This document shows, piece by piece, positions 55,359 through 64,000 of a stretch of DNA of 64,000 nucleotides. This stretch comes from Paremcibacter congregatus (GTDB taxonomy: Bacteria > Pseudomonadota > Alphaproteobacteria > Sphingomonadales > Emcibacteraceae). Under the pieces are notes generated by a model. It made no database searches and was not told the origin of the DNA. It worked only from the letters and a program-made list of their open reading frames with translations. A program made the position numbers and the translations under genes. The DNA lies in contig NZ_CP041025.1 in assembly GCF_006385135.1 (NCBI RefSeq), forward strand, positions 434,001-498,000, read 5' to 3'. Numbering within the stretch: position 1 is the stretch's first letter; each line of letters starts with the position of its first letter.

Positions 55359-57190
55359 AAATCTTCATCCCAAGTGAATAGTGAAGCGCCCTGTTCTGCT
55401 GAACTAGCACTATTGCGCAACATTGAAAAGAGCTCTCGGCCCATTCCCGTATTATTTTGTGTTAAATTTGCGGCAGCGGCCGGTCGGGCAGAAAAAATCT
55501 CTTCCGGGACCTCGATATGCAGTCGGCTGTTCCGGCCACCAATGGTGATAATATCACCATCTTCAATCCGGGCGATGGGCCCGTCGGCCATGGCTTCCGG
55601 GGTCAGGTGAATGGCGGCGGGAATCTTGCCGGATGCGCCCGACATGCGGCCATCGGTCACCAGACCGACCTGATATCCCTTGTCCTGCAGGATGCCAAGG
55701 ATCGGGGTCAGTTTATGCAATTCCGGCATGCCGTTGGCCCGGGGGCCCTGAAACCGGATCACGGCGATAAAGTCCCGGTTGAGGGCGCCGCTTTCAAACA
55801 GGCCCTGCAGGTCATTCTGATCAGACAGGGTGATGGCCGGGGCGGTGACGGTCATATGTTTGTCTTTCAAGGCCGAGGTCTTAATCACCGCGCTGCCAAG
55901 GTTTCCGGTAAGATGCTGCAGTCCGCCATCAGCGCGGAAAGGGGTGGTTACCGGGCGCAGGACCATATCGTCCAGACTGTTTTCCGGGGCGTCGCGCCAG
56001 GCGAGGCGCCCGTCTTCCAGAAACGGTTCCTTGGTATAGGCAGACAGGCCGCCGTCGCCCAGAACAGTTTTGACATCGTGATGCAGCAACCCGCTTTCGA
56101 GCAGACTGCTGATTAAAAAGCCCATGCCGCCTGCCGCCTGGAAATGATTGACATCGGCCAGGCCGTTGGGATAGATGCGACACAGCAACGGCACCAGATC
56201 AGACAGGGCGGCGAGATCCTGCCATGTCAATCTGATCCCCGCCGCCCGGCCAATGGCCATCAGATGCAGGGTATGATTTGTCGACCCTCCGGTTGCCAGA
56301 AGGCCGACCATGCCATTGACCAGTGTTTTGACGGTGACGATATCGGCAAGGGGGGTGGGGCTGTTTTCCGTTGTACAGCGCAGCAGGCGGGCGACGGCAT
56401 GGGTGTTCAGGGCGGCGCGCAAAGGGGTACCGGGATTGACAAAACTGCTGCCCGGCAATTGCAGGCCCATGATTTCCATCAGCATCTGATTGGTGTTGGC
56501 CGTGCCGTAAAACGTACAGGTTCCTGGGCTGTGATAGGATTGACTTTCGGCTTTCAGCAATTCCGGACGTCCGACCTTGCCTTCGGCAAAAAGCTGCCGC
56601 ACTTCGGCCTTTCTGGCGTTGGGCAGGCCGGATGGCATTGGTCCGGCGGGCATGAAGATCGCCGGAAGATGGCCAAAAGACAAAGCTCCCAGCAGCAGTC
56701 CGGGTACGATCTTGTCACAAATGCCCAGATGGATAACGCCGTCAAAGACATTATGGCTGAGGGCAACCGCTGTCGCCATGGCGATGACGTCGCGGCTGAA
56801 CAGGGACAATTCCATGCCGGTCTGTCCCTGGGTGATGCCGTCGCACATGGCAGGCACGCCGCCGGCAACCTGGGCCACGGCCCCGAGGGCCGCCGCCGCT
56901 TTCTTGATTTCCGCCGGATAATCGCTATAGGGGGCATGGGCCGACAGCATATCATTGTAGGCGGTGACAATCCCCAGGTTGGCGACCGTGTCGGAAGACA
57001 GGGCCGTTTTGTCGCCGGCGCTGCAGGCGGCGAAGGCGTGGGCGAGGTTGCCGCAGGAAATTGTGCTGCGTTTTGGTTTGTCTTGTTGCGCGCGGCGGAT
57101 TTTAGCGCGATAGGCGGCGCGTGTTGTCTTGCTCCGTTCGGCGATGCGGTTGGTGATGGCCTGTAGTGTGGGGTGGATTTTTTGTGTCAT
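55355..57190 (-). CDS. edd: Phosphogluconate dehydratase, copy 2
   Basis: The 611-residue dehydratase shows [53 protein letters not shown] and [19 protein letters not shown], with the same iron-sulfur cysteines as copy 1. Many other positions differ, so the two copies are not a recent duplication. The gap to pgl-2 is 4 bases. Confidence 0.96.
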   Translation of the reverse strand: MTQKIHPTLQAITNRIAERSKTTRAAYRAKIRRAQQDKPKRSTISCGNLAHAFAACSAGDKTALSSDTVANLGIVTAYNDMLSAHAPYSDYPAEIKKAAAALGAVAQVAGGVPAMCDGITQGQTGMELSLFSRDVIAMATAVALSHNVFDGVIHLGICDKIVPGLLLGALSFGHLPAIFMPAGPMPSGLPNARKAEVRQLFAEGKVGRPELLKAESQSYHSPGTCTFYGTANTNQMLMEIMGLQLPGSSFVNPGTPLRAALNTHAVARLLRCTTENSPTPLADIVTVKTLVNGMVGLLATGGSTNHTLHLMAIGRAAGIRLTWQDLAALSDLVPLLCRIYPNGLADVNHFQAAGGMGFLISSLLESGLLHHDVKTVLGDGGLSAYTKEPFLEDGRLAWRDAPENSLDDMVLRPVTTPFRADGGLQHLTGNLGSAVIKTSALKDKHMTVTAPAITLSDQNDLQGLFESGALNRDFIAVIRFQGPRANGMPELHKLTPILGILQDKGYQVGLVTDGRMSGASGKIPAAIHLTPEAMADGPIARIEDGDIITIGGRNSRLHIEVPEEIFSARPAAAANLTQNNTGMGRELFSMLRNSASSAEQGASLFTWDEDL

Positions 57191-57194
57191 GGAA

Positions 57195-57893
57195 TTACGG
57201 GCACCAGTATATTTCGACAGGAGTTTGATCTTGATGCAGGATATGGCTCACTGGCCAGGTGAAGGCGGTATCATGGAGCGCATCCTGATAAACGGCCCAT
57301 TTTTCGACGCCGAAAAACAGGAGCGTCACTTGCGCTACATTCAACAGACTATTGACGGTCATACTGATGCGCGGGTAATCACCCCCCGGATTGCGGATAT
57401 ACTGGCAGATGTTCTTGTTGGCCGGGTCAAGGCCTCTGGCGGTATCCTCTGCCGTGGGAATCAAGGACGCCACATGGCCATCCAGCCCCATGCCAAGTAA
57501 CACCATATCAAAAGGTTGCGGCATCTGGCGCAGGCTGTCCAGCGTTATGGCATAACCGTCCATGAGCGCATCGGGGGGTGACTTCAGCGGAAAGAAACGG
57601 GCCGTGGCCGCCCTGTTCTGCATCAGGGTTTGACGAACGAGATATTCGCAACTGGCCGGATTGGTAGCGGGCACCCAGCGCTCATCGGTGACGCTGAGAC
57701 AGATTTTATCCCATGGGATATCGGCATGGGACAGCACATCGTAAAAACTGCCGGGGGTGGTGCCGCCCGACAGCAATACAGAAGCCATATCTTTTTCCGC
57801 GACGGCTTTCTGCAGGCGGGTTGTGGTGTCCTGAAACAGTTGGTCAAACAGAGCCTGCTTGCGGGTGAATTTTTTTTCCGTAATCTGTGTCAT
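57195..57893 (-). CDS. pgl: 6-phosphogluconolactonase, copy 2
   Basis: The 232-residue enzyme has [40 protein letters not shown] and [19 protein letters not shown], the family signatures. It overlaps zwf-2 by 4 bases. Confidence 0.94.
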   Translation of the reverse strand: MTQITEKKFTRKQALFDQLFQDTTTRLQKAVAEKDMASVLLSGGTTPGSFYDVLSHADIPWDKICLSVTDERWVPATNPASCEYLVRQTLMQNRAATARFFPLKSPPDALMDGYAITLDSLRQMPQPFDMVLLGMGLDGHVASLIPTAEDTARGLDPANKNICQYIRNPGGDYPRISMTVNSLLNVAQVTLLFFGVEKWAVYQDALHDTAFTWPVSHILHQDQTPVEIYWCP

Positions 57894-59299
57894 TCTTTGT
57901 CTACTCTGTTGCTGTACCAGTATTTTCCGTCCTGCCGGGGCAGAAGATGGCTTGAAATTGGGCCGTTTGTGCCGGGGGCATATGACTGCATGGGAACATT
58001 CACTTTCTGCCGGGCGTGACTGATCTGATCAATCCAGCGCCAGGAGGCCTCAATTTCATCCCAATGGACAAAGAAGGTCTGGTCGTTCTGGATAACGTCC
58101 TGCAGCAGTTTTTCGTAAGCATCCTGAATCCGGGTGTTTTCCCCCTCCGCCAGAGGATTGTGTAAGGTCAGGGGCAGGTCGGAAAGGATATTCTGATCGG
58201 GATGGATTTCAATCATCAACCGTCGGGGTCGTTCATTGGCGTCTGGGGAAGCGCTACGGGGCTTGAAGGTGATGACAATTTCACCACAGCGCTGTCGCAA
58301 TCTTTTGCCGGTTCGCAGATAAACAGGCACCCCGGCCCAGCGGTCGGTGTCAATAAAGATGCGCAGCGCGACAAACATCTCACCGGTGCCGGCAGAGGCG
58401 GAAATTTCTTCCTGATAGCCGGACACGGTCTGACCTCCAAGTGTTCCGGCGCGATATTGTCCGATTACCATATTGGACAGGATGCTGTCTTCTGTAATCG
58501 GTCGCAGAGATTGCAGGACCTCGATCTTGCCCCGGCGGATCTGGCTGGCGGTCAGATTTTGTGGCAGATCCATGGTCAGAAGCGCCACGGTTTGCAACAT
58601 ATGATTCTGGACCATGTCCTTCAGCGTTCCGATGCGGTCGAGCAATTCTGTACGGCCTTCCACCCCGACAGTTTCGGTAAGGGTGATCTGGATGTTATCT
58701 ATGCTGTCCGCGTGCCACAGGGCCTCAAGGCCCGGGTTCTGTATCCGCAGGGGCAGGATATTCTGCAGCGCGGTTTTGCCGAGATAATGATCAATACGGA
58801 AGATCTGGGTCTCCGCGAATGTTTCCGATATGACGCCGTTGATTTCTGCTGCGCTTGTCAGGTCCTCGCCGAGCGGTTTTTCCACGACAATGCGGGACTG
58901 GGGCGGGTTCAGATTATGCTGACGAATTTTCCGGCAGAGGGAGGCAAATAAAAATGATGGCACGGCAAAATAGTAAATGATGTCGCGGTCGTTTGCTGGC
59001 GACAGCCAGTCCGACAGGCTGCGCCAGGCGTCTTCTGCTCTCAGATCAAGGGACATGACGTCCATGCGACGCATCAACCGGTCAAGCTGTTCTGGGGTGG
59101 TCTCGCTGAGATGGGGGGCAATGCGGGCGGCGAAGGCGGTGCGAAATTCTTGATCATCCCGAACATCCTGGGCGGCGATCAGAAGGCGACTGTGATCAAG
59201 CAAATCACTATTCTGCATAATATGGGCCAGGGCGGGGATCAACTTGCGGGTGGCCAGGTCGCCACTGCCGCCAAATAAGATTATGTCGAGCTGTCTCAT
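57890..59299 (-). CDS. zwf: Glucose-6-phosphate 1-dehydrogenase, copy 2
   Basis: The 469-residue dehydrogenase starts MRQLDIILFGGSGDLATRKL and has RIDHYLGKTALQNILPLR, VEKPLGEDL and RTGKRLRQRC. It opens the second ED operon. Its promoter overlaps the palindrome at 59349-59372: on the minus strand TTGACA and TATCCT are 17 bases apart. Confidence 0.96.
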   Translation of the reverse strand: MRQLDIILFGGSGDLATRKLIPALAHIMQNSDLLDHSRLLIAAQDVRDDQEFRTAFAARIAPHLSETTPEQLDRLMRRMDVMSLDLRAEDAWRSLSDWLSPANDRDIIYYFAVPSFLFASLCRKIRQHNLNPPQSRIVVEKPLGEDLTSAAEINGVISETFAETQIFRIDHYLGKTALQNILPLRIQNPGLEALWHADSIDNIQITLTETVGVEGRTELLDRIGTLKDMVQNHMLQTVALLTMDLPQNLTASQIRRGKIEVLQSLRPITEDSILSNMVIGQYRAGTLGGQTVSGYQEEISASAGTGEMFVALRIFIDTDRWAGVPVYLRTGKRLRQRCGEIVITFKPRSASPDANERPRRLMIEIHPDQNILSDLPLTLHNPLAEGENTRIQDAYEKLLQDVIQNDQTFFVHWDEIEASWRWIDQISHARQKVNVPMQSYAPGTNGPISSHLLPRQDGKYWYSNRVDKE

Positions 59300-59339
59300 A
59301 TTGTCTATGCCTTAATCGGATATCGCCAAAATCACCGGC

Positions 59340-59372
59340 AGGATAGTCATTATTGACAGCGCTGTCAATAAT
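59340..59372 (-). promoter_or_regulatory. Operator-promoter between zwf-2 and lacI-2
   Basis: A perfect 24-base palindrome (59349-59372) is centred on AGCGCT and includes TTGACAGCGCTGTCAA. Toward zwf-2 it gives -35 TTGACA (59368-59363) and -10 TATCCT (59345-59340) with 17-base spacing. Toward lacI-2 the same symmetry supplies TTGACA with only a weak -10 (TACGGC, 59376). It therefore should control the second ED operon and also lacI-2 itself. Confidence 0.85.
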
Positions 59373-59497
59373 TTGTACGGCAGGATATCTTTTTACAAAA
59401 AGAAATCGAGAAATTGATTTATCTTGGTTCCGGTTACGGCTAATCTAAGGATCGTAACAGGCAGATCACGCATCTGGCAGCTAAATAGGGATTTTCT

Positions 59498-60553
59498 GTG
59501 CTGGAAAAAAAACGCAGTAGAGCGACGATCGATGATGTGGCGGAACGTGCGAGCGTGTCCATAAAAACCGTTTCACGGGTGATGAACCAGGAACCCAATG
59601 TGCGGGAAAAAACCCGTGACAAGGTGTTGAAGGCGGCGAAGGAGTTGAATTATCAACCCAACCTGTCGGCGCGGATGCTGGCGGGCGACCGATCTTACCT
59701 GCTGGGGATGCTTTATGATACGCCCAGTAACTATAATAATGACATTCAGGTCGGGGCGTTGGCCCGCTGCCGGGAAGGCGGCTATAATCTGGTGGTGGAT
59801 CAATGTGACCCGGAAACCGATGACGTGGCCCAGAAGGTTGATCAGATGCTGGCCCAGTCGAATCTTGACGGGGTGATCCTGACCGCACCCTTGTGTGATC
59901 ATCAGCCTCTGCTCGATATTCTGAACGGTCGGGGGGTGCCCTTTGTCCGCGTCACGCCAATGATCAATCTTGAACAAGGCCCCTGTGTCTATATGGATGA
60001 CTACCAGGCGGCGTACGATATGACCTCCTATCTGGTTTCTCTTGGCCATAAAGATATCGGTTTTATCAAGGGCCATCCGGGTCATGGCTCGGCGGCGATG
60101 CGCTACAAAGGCTTTTGCGATGCGCTGAAGGCGCATGGGTTGCGCTTGAAAGAAGATTTCGTCAAGCAGGGGTTTTATTCCTACCGCTCCGGCATGGCGG
60201 CGGCAGAGGAAATCTTCGCGGATGCGCCACACCCGACGGCGGTCTTTGCCTCGGACGATGATATGGCGGCCGGGGTTGAGGCGGCGGCCCATAAATATGG
60301 TCTGGAAATTCCCGCTCAGTTGTCTGTGGTGGGCTTCGATGATACGCCGATCGCCGAGGTGATCTGGCCCCAGCTCACCACTATCCGTCAACCAATCCCC
60401 GAGATGGCCGGGGCGGCGGTGCAATTGCTGATCGAAGGCAAAAGCCGCAAGGGGGGCGCCAAGTCCGATAACGCCACGCAGAATATTCTGATCGATTTCG
60501 AACTGGTGGAACGGGAATCCAGCAGTGCGCCCGCCATAGCGTCATCATCCTGA
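59498..60553 (+). CDS. LacI-family transcriptional regulator (LacI-2), probable regulator of the ED/glycan regulon
   Basis: The 351-residue protein has the N-terminal helix-turn-helix (TIDDVAERASVSIKTVSRVM), the hinge VREKTRDKVLKAAKELNYQP, and the effector domain (LLGMLYDTPSNYNNDIQVGA, GFIKGHPGHGSAAMRYKGF, AVFASDDDMAAGVEAAA, VVGFDDTPIAEVIWPQLTT). It is divergent from zwf-2 with the 24-base palindrome between them, and the same site occurs before the TonB receptor, the DUF5009 gene and pgi. A glucose-catabolism intermediate such as KDPG or 6-phosphogluconate is a sensible inducer, but that is inference. Confidence 0.92.
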   Translation: MLEKKRSRATIDDVAERASVSIKTVSRVMNQEPNVREKTRDKVLKAAKELNYQPNLSARMLAGDRSYLLGMLYDTPSNYNNDIQVGALARCREGGYNLVVDQCDPETDDVAQKVDQMLAQSNLDGVILTAPLCDHQPLLDILNGRGVPFVRVTPMINLEQGPCVYMDDYQAAYDMTSYLVSLGHKDIGFIKGHPGHGSAAMRYKGFCDALKAHGLRLKEDFVKQGFYSYRSGMAAAEEIFADAPHPTAVFASDDDMAAGVEAAAHKYGLEIPAQLSVVGFDDTPIAEVIWPQLTTIRQPIPEMAGAAVQLLIEGKSRKGGAKSDNATQNILIDFELVERESSSAPAIASSS

Positions 60554-60859
60554 ATTTAAGTCAGAACCCACGATGTTATCAAGAGCCATAATCTCAAGAT
60601 GGGGCTCTCGCATGATATCGACATGGATCCTGGACCCAGGTCCGGGGGAACAAGTGTAGACTTTTAGGATAGCCGCTTTCCATCTTCATTGACAGCGCTG
60701 TCATTTTAAACTATCGTCCGGAAAAATCATCAGAACACGGGCTGGTGCTGAACAGACTTGAGACTGCATGAGACAGACCGGGTCCTGTTTTTTACCAGAG
60801 AACCTGATGGTGCCAAAAGGGCAGCGTTCGCCGATCATTGAGCCAGGAGAAAACAGGTT
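60554..60859 (+). other. Intergenic region with pgi operator and leader
   Basis: About 306 bases. A 6-base stem (AGAGCC/GGCTCT, 60582-60608) after lacI-2 is a weak terminator candidate. The operator-promoter lies at 60689-60717, and the leader to pgi is about 140 bases with an imperfect hairpin before a T run near 60783-60794. Confidence 0.5.
60689..60717 (+). promoter_or_regulatory. Operator-promoter of pgi
   Basis: TGACAGCGCTGTCA (60690-60703) is a perfect 14-base palindrome; TTGACA (60689-60694) and TATCGT (60712-60717) are 17 bases apart. It is the fourth copy of the site in the window. Confidence 0.8.
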
Positions 60860-62530
60860 ATGTCAGATATCACGAAAAGTAAAAGCTGGCGCGCGCTCGC
60901 GGCGCAGGGGGCGGAGATGAAAAATCGTCATCTCAATGATCTGTTCCGCGCCGACCCGGATCGTTTCGCCAAATTCTCCATAGAGATGCAAGATATCCTG
61001 TTCGATTATTCCAAGAATCTGGTCACCGAACAGACCATCGACGGTCTGCTGGATCTGGCGCGCGAGGTGGATGTGGAAGCCTGGCGGGCCCGGATGTTCT
61101 CCGGCGCCCAGGTCAATATGACCGAAGACCGCGCGGTGTTGCATGTGGCCCTGCGTAACCGGTCGAATGAACCGATCCTGGTCGATGGCGCGGATGTCAT
61201 GCCGCAGATCAAGGCGGAACTCGCCGCCATGAAAAGCTTTGTCGAGCGGGTGCGCGGCGGGGACTGGCGCGGCTATTCCGGCAAACGCATCACCGATGTG
61301 GTCAGCATCGGCATCGGCGGCTCCCATCTTGGGCCGCAAATGGTCACCGAAGCCCTGAAAGGCAGCAAGAACAACCCCATGCGGGTGCATTATATTTCCA
61401 ATGTCGACGGCACCCAGATCGCCGATGTGCTGCGGCCGCTCAACCCGGAGCAGGTGCTGTTTGTCATCTCCTCGAAGACCTTCACCACCTATGAAACCCT
61501 GACCAACATGCGCACCGCCATGAACTGGCTGGTGGCGTCTTCCTTCGATCAGAGCGTGTTGGACAAGCATTTCGTCGCCGTCACCGCCAGACCGGAAAAT
61601 GCAGAAAAGGAAGGTTTTCCGGCGGAGAATATTTTCCAGATATGGGATTGGGTCGGCGGGCGTTTCTCGCTCTGGTCGGCCATTGGTCTGCCGATCGCGC
61701 TTTATCTCGGGTTTGACAGTTTCGAGGAATTGCTCGACGGCGCCCATGACATGGATCAGCATTTCCAAAACGCGCCTCTGGGTGAGAACGCCCCGGTGAT
61801 GCTCGCCCTGGTCGGGGTGTGGAACAGCACCTTTCTGGAGGCCCAGACCCAGGCGATCCTGCCTTATGATCAGTCATTGCATATGTTCTCGGCCTATATG
61901 CAGCAGGCGGAAATGGAAAGCAACGGCAAGTCGGTCAACTGGGACGGGGCCGATGTGCCCTATCAAACCGGCGCAATCATCTGGGGCCAGTTGGGCATCA
62001 ATGGTCAACACGCCTTCTATCAATATCTGCATCAGGGCAAGAATATCGTGCCCTGTGATTTTATCGGCTCCATTGAGAGCAATACCCCGGTCAAGGGCCA
62101 TCATGAATATCTTATGGCCAATTTCTTCGCCCAGACCCAGGCTCTGATGATCGGCATTGACGAGGAGGAGGTGCGGGCCGAACTGCGCCGCAAGGGCAAG
62201 TCGGAACGTTATATCGAACGGCTGGTGTCGCACAAGATTCACAAAGGCAATCGCCCGACCAACACATTGTTGTTGAGCCGTATATCGCCGCGCACCCTCG
62301 GCAGCCTGATCGCGCTCTATGAACATAAGATTTTTGTTCAGGGCATCATCTGGCAGGTTTGTTCCTTTGACCAATGGGGCGTTGAACTGGGCAAGCAACT
62401 GGCGATGAATATTCAGGGCGAACTGGCCCCAAAAGCCGCCACCGGCCCGCATGACAGTTCGACCACTGGTCTGATTGACTATTTCAAGCAACAGCGAGAT
62501 ACGCCCCCGCCGCCGTCATCCCGCACGTGA
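60860..62530 (+). CDS. pgi: Glucose-6-phosphate isomerase
   Basis: The 556-residue isomerase interconverts glucose-6-phosphate and fructose-6-phosphate. Family signatures are VVSIGIGGSHLGPQMVTEAL, FVISSKTFTTYETLTN, DWVGGRFSLWSAIGLPIAL and GSIESNTPVKGHHEYL, the last around residues 403-418. It lets fructose-6-phosphate, for example from amino sugars or gluconeogenesis, feed the ED path. Expression should follow the upstream palindrome. Confidence 0.96.
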   Translation: MSDITKSKSWRALAAQGAEMKNRHLNDLFRADPDRFAKFSIEMQDILFDYSKNLVTEQTIDGLLDLAREVDVEAWRARMFSGAQVNMTEDRAVLHVALRNRSNEPILVDGADVMPQIKAELAAMKSFVERVRGGDWRGYSGKRITDVVSIGIGGSHLGPQMVTEALKGSKNNPMRVHYISNVDGTQIADVLRPLNPEQVLFVISSKTFTTYETLTNMRTAMNWLVASSFDQSVLDKHFVAVTARPENAEKEGFPAENIFQIWDWVGGRFSLWSAIGLPIALYLGFDSFEELLDGAHDMDQHFQNAPLGENAPVMLALVGVWNSTFLEAQTQAILPYDQSLHMFSAYMQQAEMESNGKSVNWDGADVPYQTGAIIWGQLGINGQHAFYQYLHQGKNIVPCDFIGSIESNTPVKGHHEYLMANFFAQTQALMIGIDEEEVRAELRRKGKSERYIERLVSHKIHKGNRPTNTLLLSRISPRTLGSLIALYEHKIFVQGIIWQVCSFDQWGVELGKQLAMNIQGELAPKAATGPHDSSTTGLIDYFKQQRDTPPPPSSRT

Positions 62531-62562
62531 TGCGGGGTCACAGGGATGCGAAATTTGGGGGA

Positions 62563-62580
62563 GGGGGCGATGACGCCCCC
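62563..62580. terminator. GC-rich hairpin between convergent pgi and GH20 genes
   Basis: GGGGGCG and CGCCCCC pair around ATGA, with one more A-T pair outside. There is no T run on either side, so it may be a weak bidirectional terminator. Confidence 0.45.
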
Positions 62581-62587
62581 TTGTCCC

Positions 62588-64000
62588 TTACTGCACGATA
62601 ATTTCGTCAATGAAGATCGATACCGGCACCATCTTTTCATATTGCGCACTGAGGACTTTGTCGTTCTTGGTGGCGATGATCTTGATATAGCGGGCCTTCT
62701 GCGCCGGGAAGGGCAGAGAGACGGTCGGGCCGCTGGCGCGGATTTTGGCCTCATTCAGCTGGGCCACAGTCCGCCAGGTCTTGTTGTCCGCTGACGTCAT
62801 GACGCTGATCGACTTGGGTGGATGCAGGCGGCGATATTGCCCGGCCTCAACGCCGAGCCGCACTTCCGACACCGCGGTCATTTTTTCCAGATCAATCACG
62901 GCTTCCAGATCCGTGTCATACCACTGGCTCCATTCGGCGAGCTGGAAAATCCGGTCCGTTGCCCGCAACCCGTCAATCAGGGTTGCCTGGGGGTGCGCAT
63001 TCTCCCCGACAATTGGCGCGGAGGCAAAGGTGATTTTCCGGCCCATGGCCTTATGAGGCTCGAAGCTCTGGCGATAGTCGCCGTAAAGCGCGCCGGTGGT
63101 GATATTCTGCCCGACCGCCCGTACAGTGACTTTCTGATCCAGGGTCAGGGGCCCGGTATAGAGCGGTGACCGGGCGGTGGGTTTGCTGCCATCCAGGGTA
63201 TAGCGGATCGCATGATCATGGCCTTCCACCTTCAGGGTCAGGGACAGCGTCCGTCCCGTAACCACCGGTTCGCCATAGACTTTATAGGTCGCGTGCGAGG
63301 CGTTGATCCCCATCAGGTCGAGCCGCTGGAAATAACGATCAAGACGGGTCAGATAATCCGGCCAGGATTGCTGATCCTTCGGCGTCCAGGTGATTTCCGA
63401 CAGGGCCGACAGACGCGGGAACAGGGCATATTCCACCCGGCGCGGGCTGCGCAGATATTCGGTCCAGATATGGCCTTGCGCACCGAGGATATGCTTCTGC
63501 TGCTCCGGGGTGAGTTCCGCCGGCATGGGATCATAATGATAGACCTCATGCAGGGGCGTGATCGAATGGATCGATTGCGGCTCATCGAGATTGAGCGATT
63601 CATACTGATCGAAATAGATATGGCGGCTCGGGGCCATGATCACGTCATGCCCGGCCTGGGCCGCCTCGATCCCGGCTTGCGTGCCGGTCCAGGAATAGAT
63701 GATGGCGCTCGGGTTGATGCCGCCGTCGAGGATCTCGTTCCAGCCGGCCATCTGCTTGCCGTGTTTCTGCACCAGCTTCTCGACCCGTTTGATGAAATAG
63801 CTTTGCAGGCCGTGATAATCCTCCAGATTTTCCCGTTTTATGATTTCTGTACAGGGGGCGCAATCCTGCCATTGGTCGAACAGGATTTCATCGCCGCCGA
63901 TATGCAGGACCGGGCCGGGGAACAGCTCGACCATCTCGGCAAAGATATTATCGAGGAAGGCGAAGGCTTCTTCTGTCGGACAGACATTATCAAGGAAAAC
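62588..64000 (-). CDS. GH20 beta-N-acetylhexosaminidase, partial (N-terminus beyond window)
   Basis: The minus-strand frame is open from the window end to a stop at 62588, about 470 residues. Reading from 64000 it gives VFLDNVCPTEEAFAFLDNIF, then VLHIGGDEILFDQW with the catalytic Asp-Glu pair of GH20, then the substrate-binding tryptophans in GWNEILDGG and SWTGTQAG. After the barrel come a chitobiase-type FN3-like domain (SLTLKVEGHDHAIRYTLDGS) and a C-terminal galactose-binding-like domain (WSQWYDTDLEAVIDLEKMTA). The enzyme removes terminal GlcNAc or GalNAc from glycans. The signal peptide, if any, is outside the window. Confidence 0.94.
   Translation of the reverse strand, partial: VFLDNVCPTEEAFAFLDNIFAEMVELFPGPVLHIGGDEILFDQWQDCAPCTEIIKRENLEDYHGLQSYFIKRVEKLVQKHGKQMAGWNEILDGGINPSAIIYSWTGTQAGIEAAQAGHDVIMAPSRHIYFDQYESLNLDEPQSIHSITPLHEVYHYDPMPAELTPEQQKHILGAQGHIWTEYLRSPRRVEYALFPRLSALSEITWTPKDQQSWPDYLTRLDRYFQRLDLMGINASHATYKVYGEPVVTGRTLSLTLKVEGHDHAIRYTLDGSKPTARSPLYTGPLTLDQKVTVRAVGQNITTGALYGDYRQSFEPHKAMGRKITFASAPIVGENAHPQATLIDGLRATDRIFQLAEWSQWYDTDLEAVIDLEKMTAVSEVRLGVEAGQYRRLHPPKSISVMTSADNKTWRTVAQLNEAKIRASGPTVSLPFPAQKARYIKIIATKNDKVLSAQYEKMVPVSIFIDEIIVQ

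Noticed and set aside
1-64000. CRISPR arrays, prophage, rRNA operons, toxin-antitoxin pairs
   Set aside because: No regularly spaced repeats, phage structural genes, rRNA sequence or convincing small gene pairs were seen anywhere in the window.

Overview
The window looks like a chromosomal segment of a marine-type alphaproteobacterium, possibly of the Sphingomonadales / Emcibacterales / Kordiimonadales neighbourhood. The placement rests on the carAB / yqeY / dnaG / rpoD block, a TonB receptor of the Xanthomonas-Caulobacter type next to SapC and a tryptophan-halogenase-like flavoprotein, and sugar catabolism built on the Entner-Doudoroff (ED) route under LacI-family control. The genus cannot be fixed from this sequence alone.

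Layout. (1) 1-8160, housekeeping: carB (partial) and carA on the minus strand, then yqeY, dnaG and rpoD, a small membrane coiled-coil protein and a tRNA with a CAT anticodon. (2) 8286-13958, mixed: a divergent MarR regulator / serine hydrolase pair with a palindromic operator, a PEP-CTERM protein, a two-haem cytochrome c fused to a rhodanese domain, and a Wzi-like outer-membrane protein whose last third is visibly AT-richer than its start. (3) 14100-36985, an AT-rich surface-polysaccharide locus. It has genes for a diacetamido uronic acid (WbpE/WbpD-like plus a Gfo/Idh dehydrogenase), a LegB-like dehydratase with a second aminotransferase, a HisH/HisF/WbpG set that should install an amidino group, Wzz, Wzy and Wzx, two glycosyltransferases, and a downstream cassette of CapK-like ligase, two-domain oxidoreductase, heparinase-like protein and glycosyltransferase. 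Two decayed IS3-family copies flank the first half; one of them cuts a paralogue of the phosphatase-like gene that closes the locus. (4) 37347-64000, glucose and glycan catabolism: a decayed alpha-glucosidase joined to a lacI gene, a sodium/sugar symporter, a first ED operon zwf-pgl-edd-glk-eda (+), TonB receptor / SapC / halogenase-like / DUF5009, a second ED operon in the same gene order on the minus strand, a second lacI, pgi, and a GH20 hexosaminidase cut by the window end.

How it fits together. In region 4 sugars would enter through the TonB receptor and the symporter, be phosphorylated by Glk, isomerised by Pgi and degraded by Zwf-Pgl-Edd-Eda. Four copies of the palindrome TGACAGCGCTGTCA lie upstream of the TonB receptor, the DUF5009 gene, the zwf-2/lacI-2 divergent region and pgi. 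Each carries a TTGACA -35 element inside it, with a -10-like hexamer 16-17 bases on. This is good sequence evidence for one repressor regulon, most simply that of the adjacent LacI-2. The first ED operon has no such site, and its eda has an amber codon about 23 codons before the expected end. In front of the DUF5009 gene the operator-promoter is followed within about 25 bases by a strong intrinsic terminator, suggesting either a misplaced upstream terminator or an attenuated leader.

All functions are inferred from translated motifs and gene context; no database search was run.
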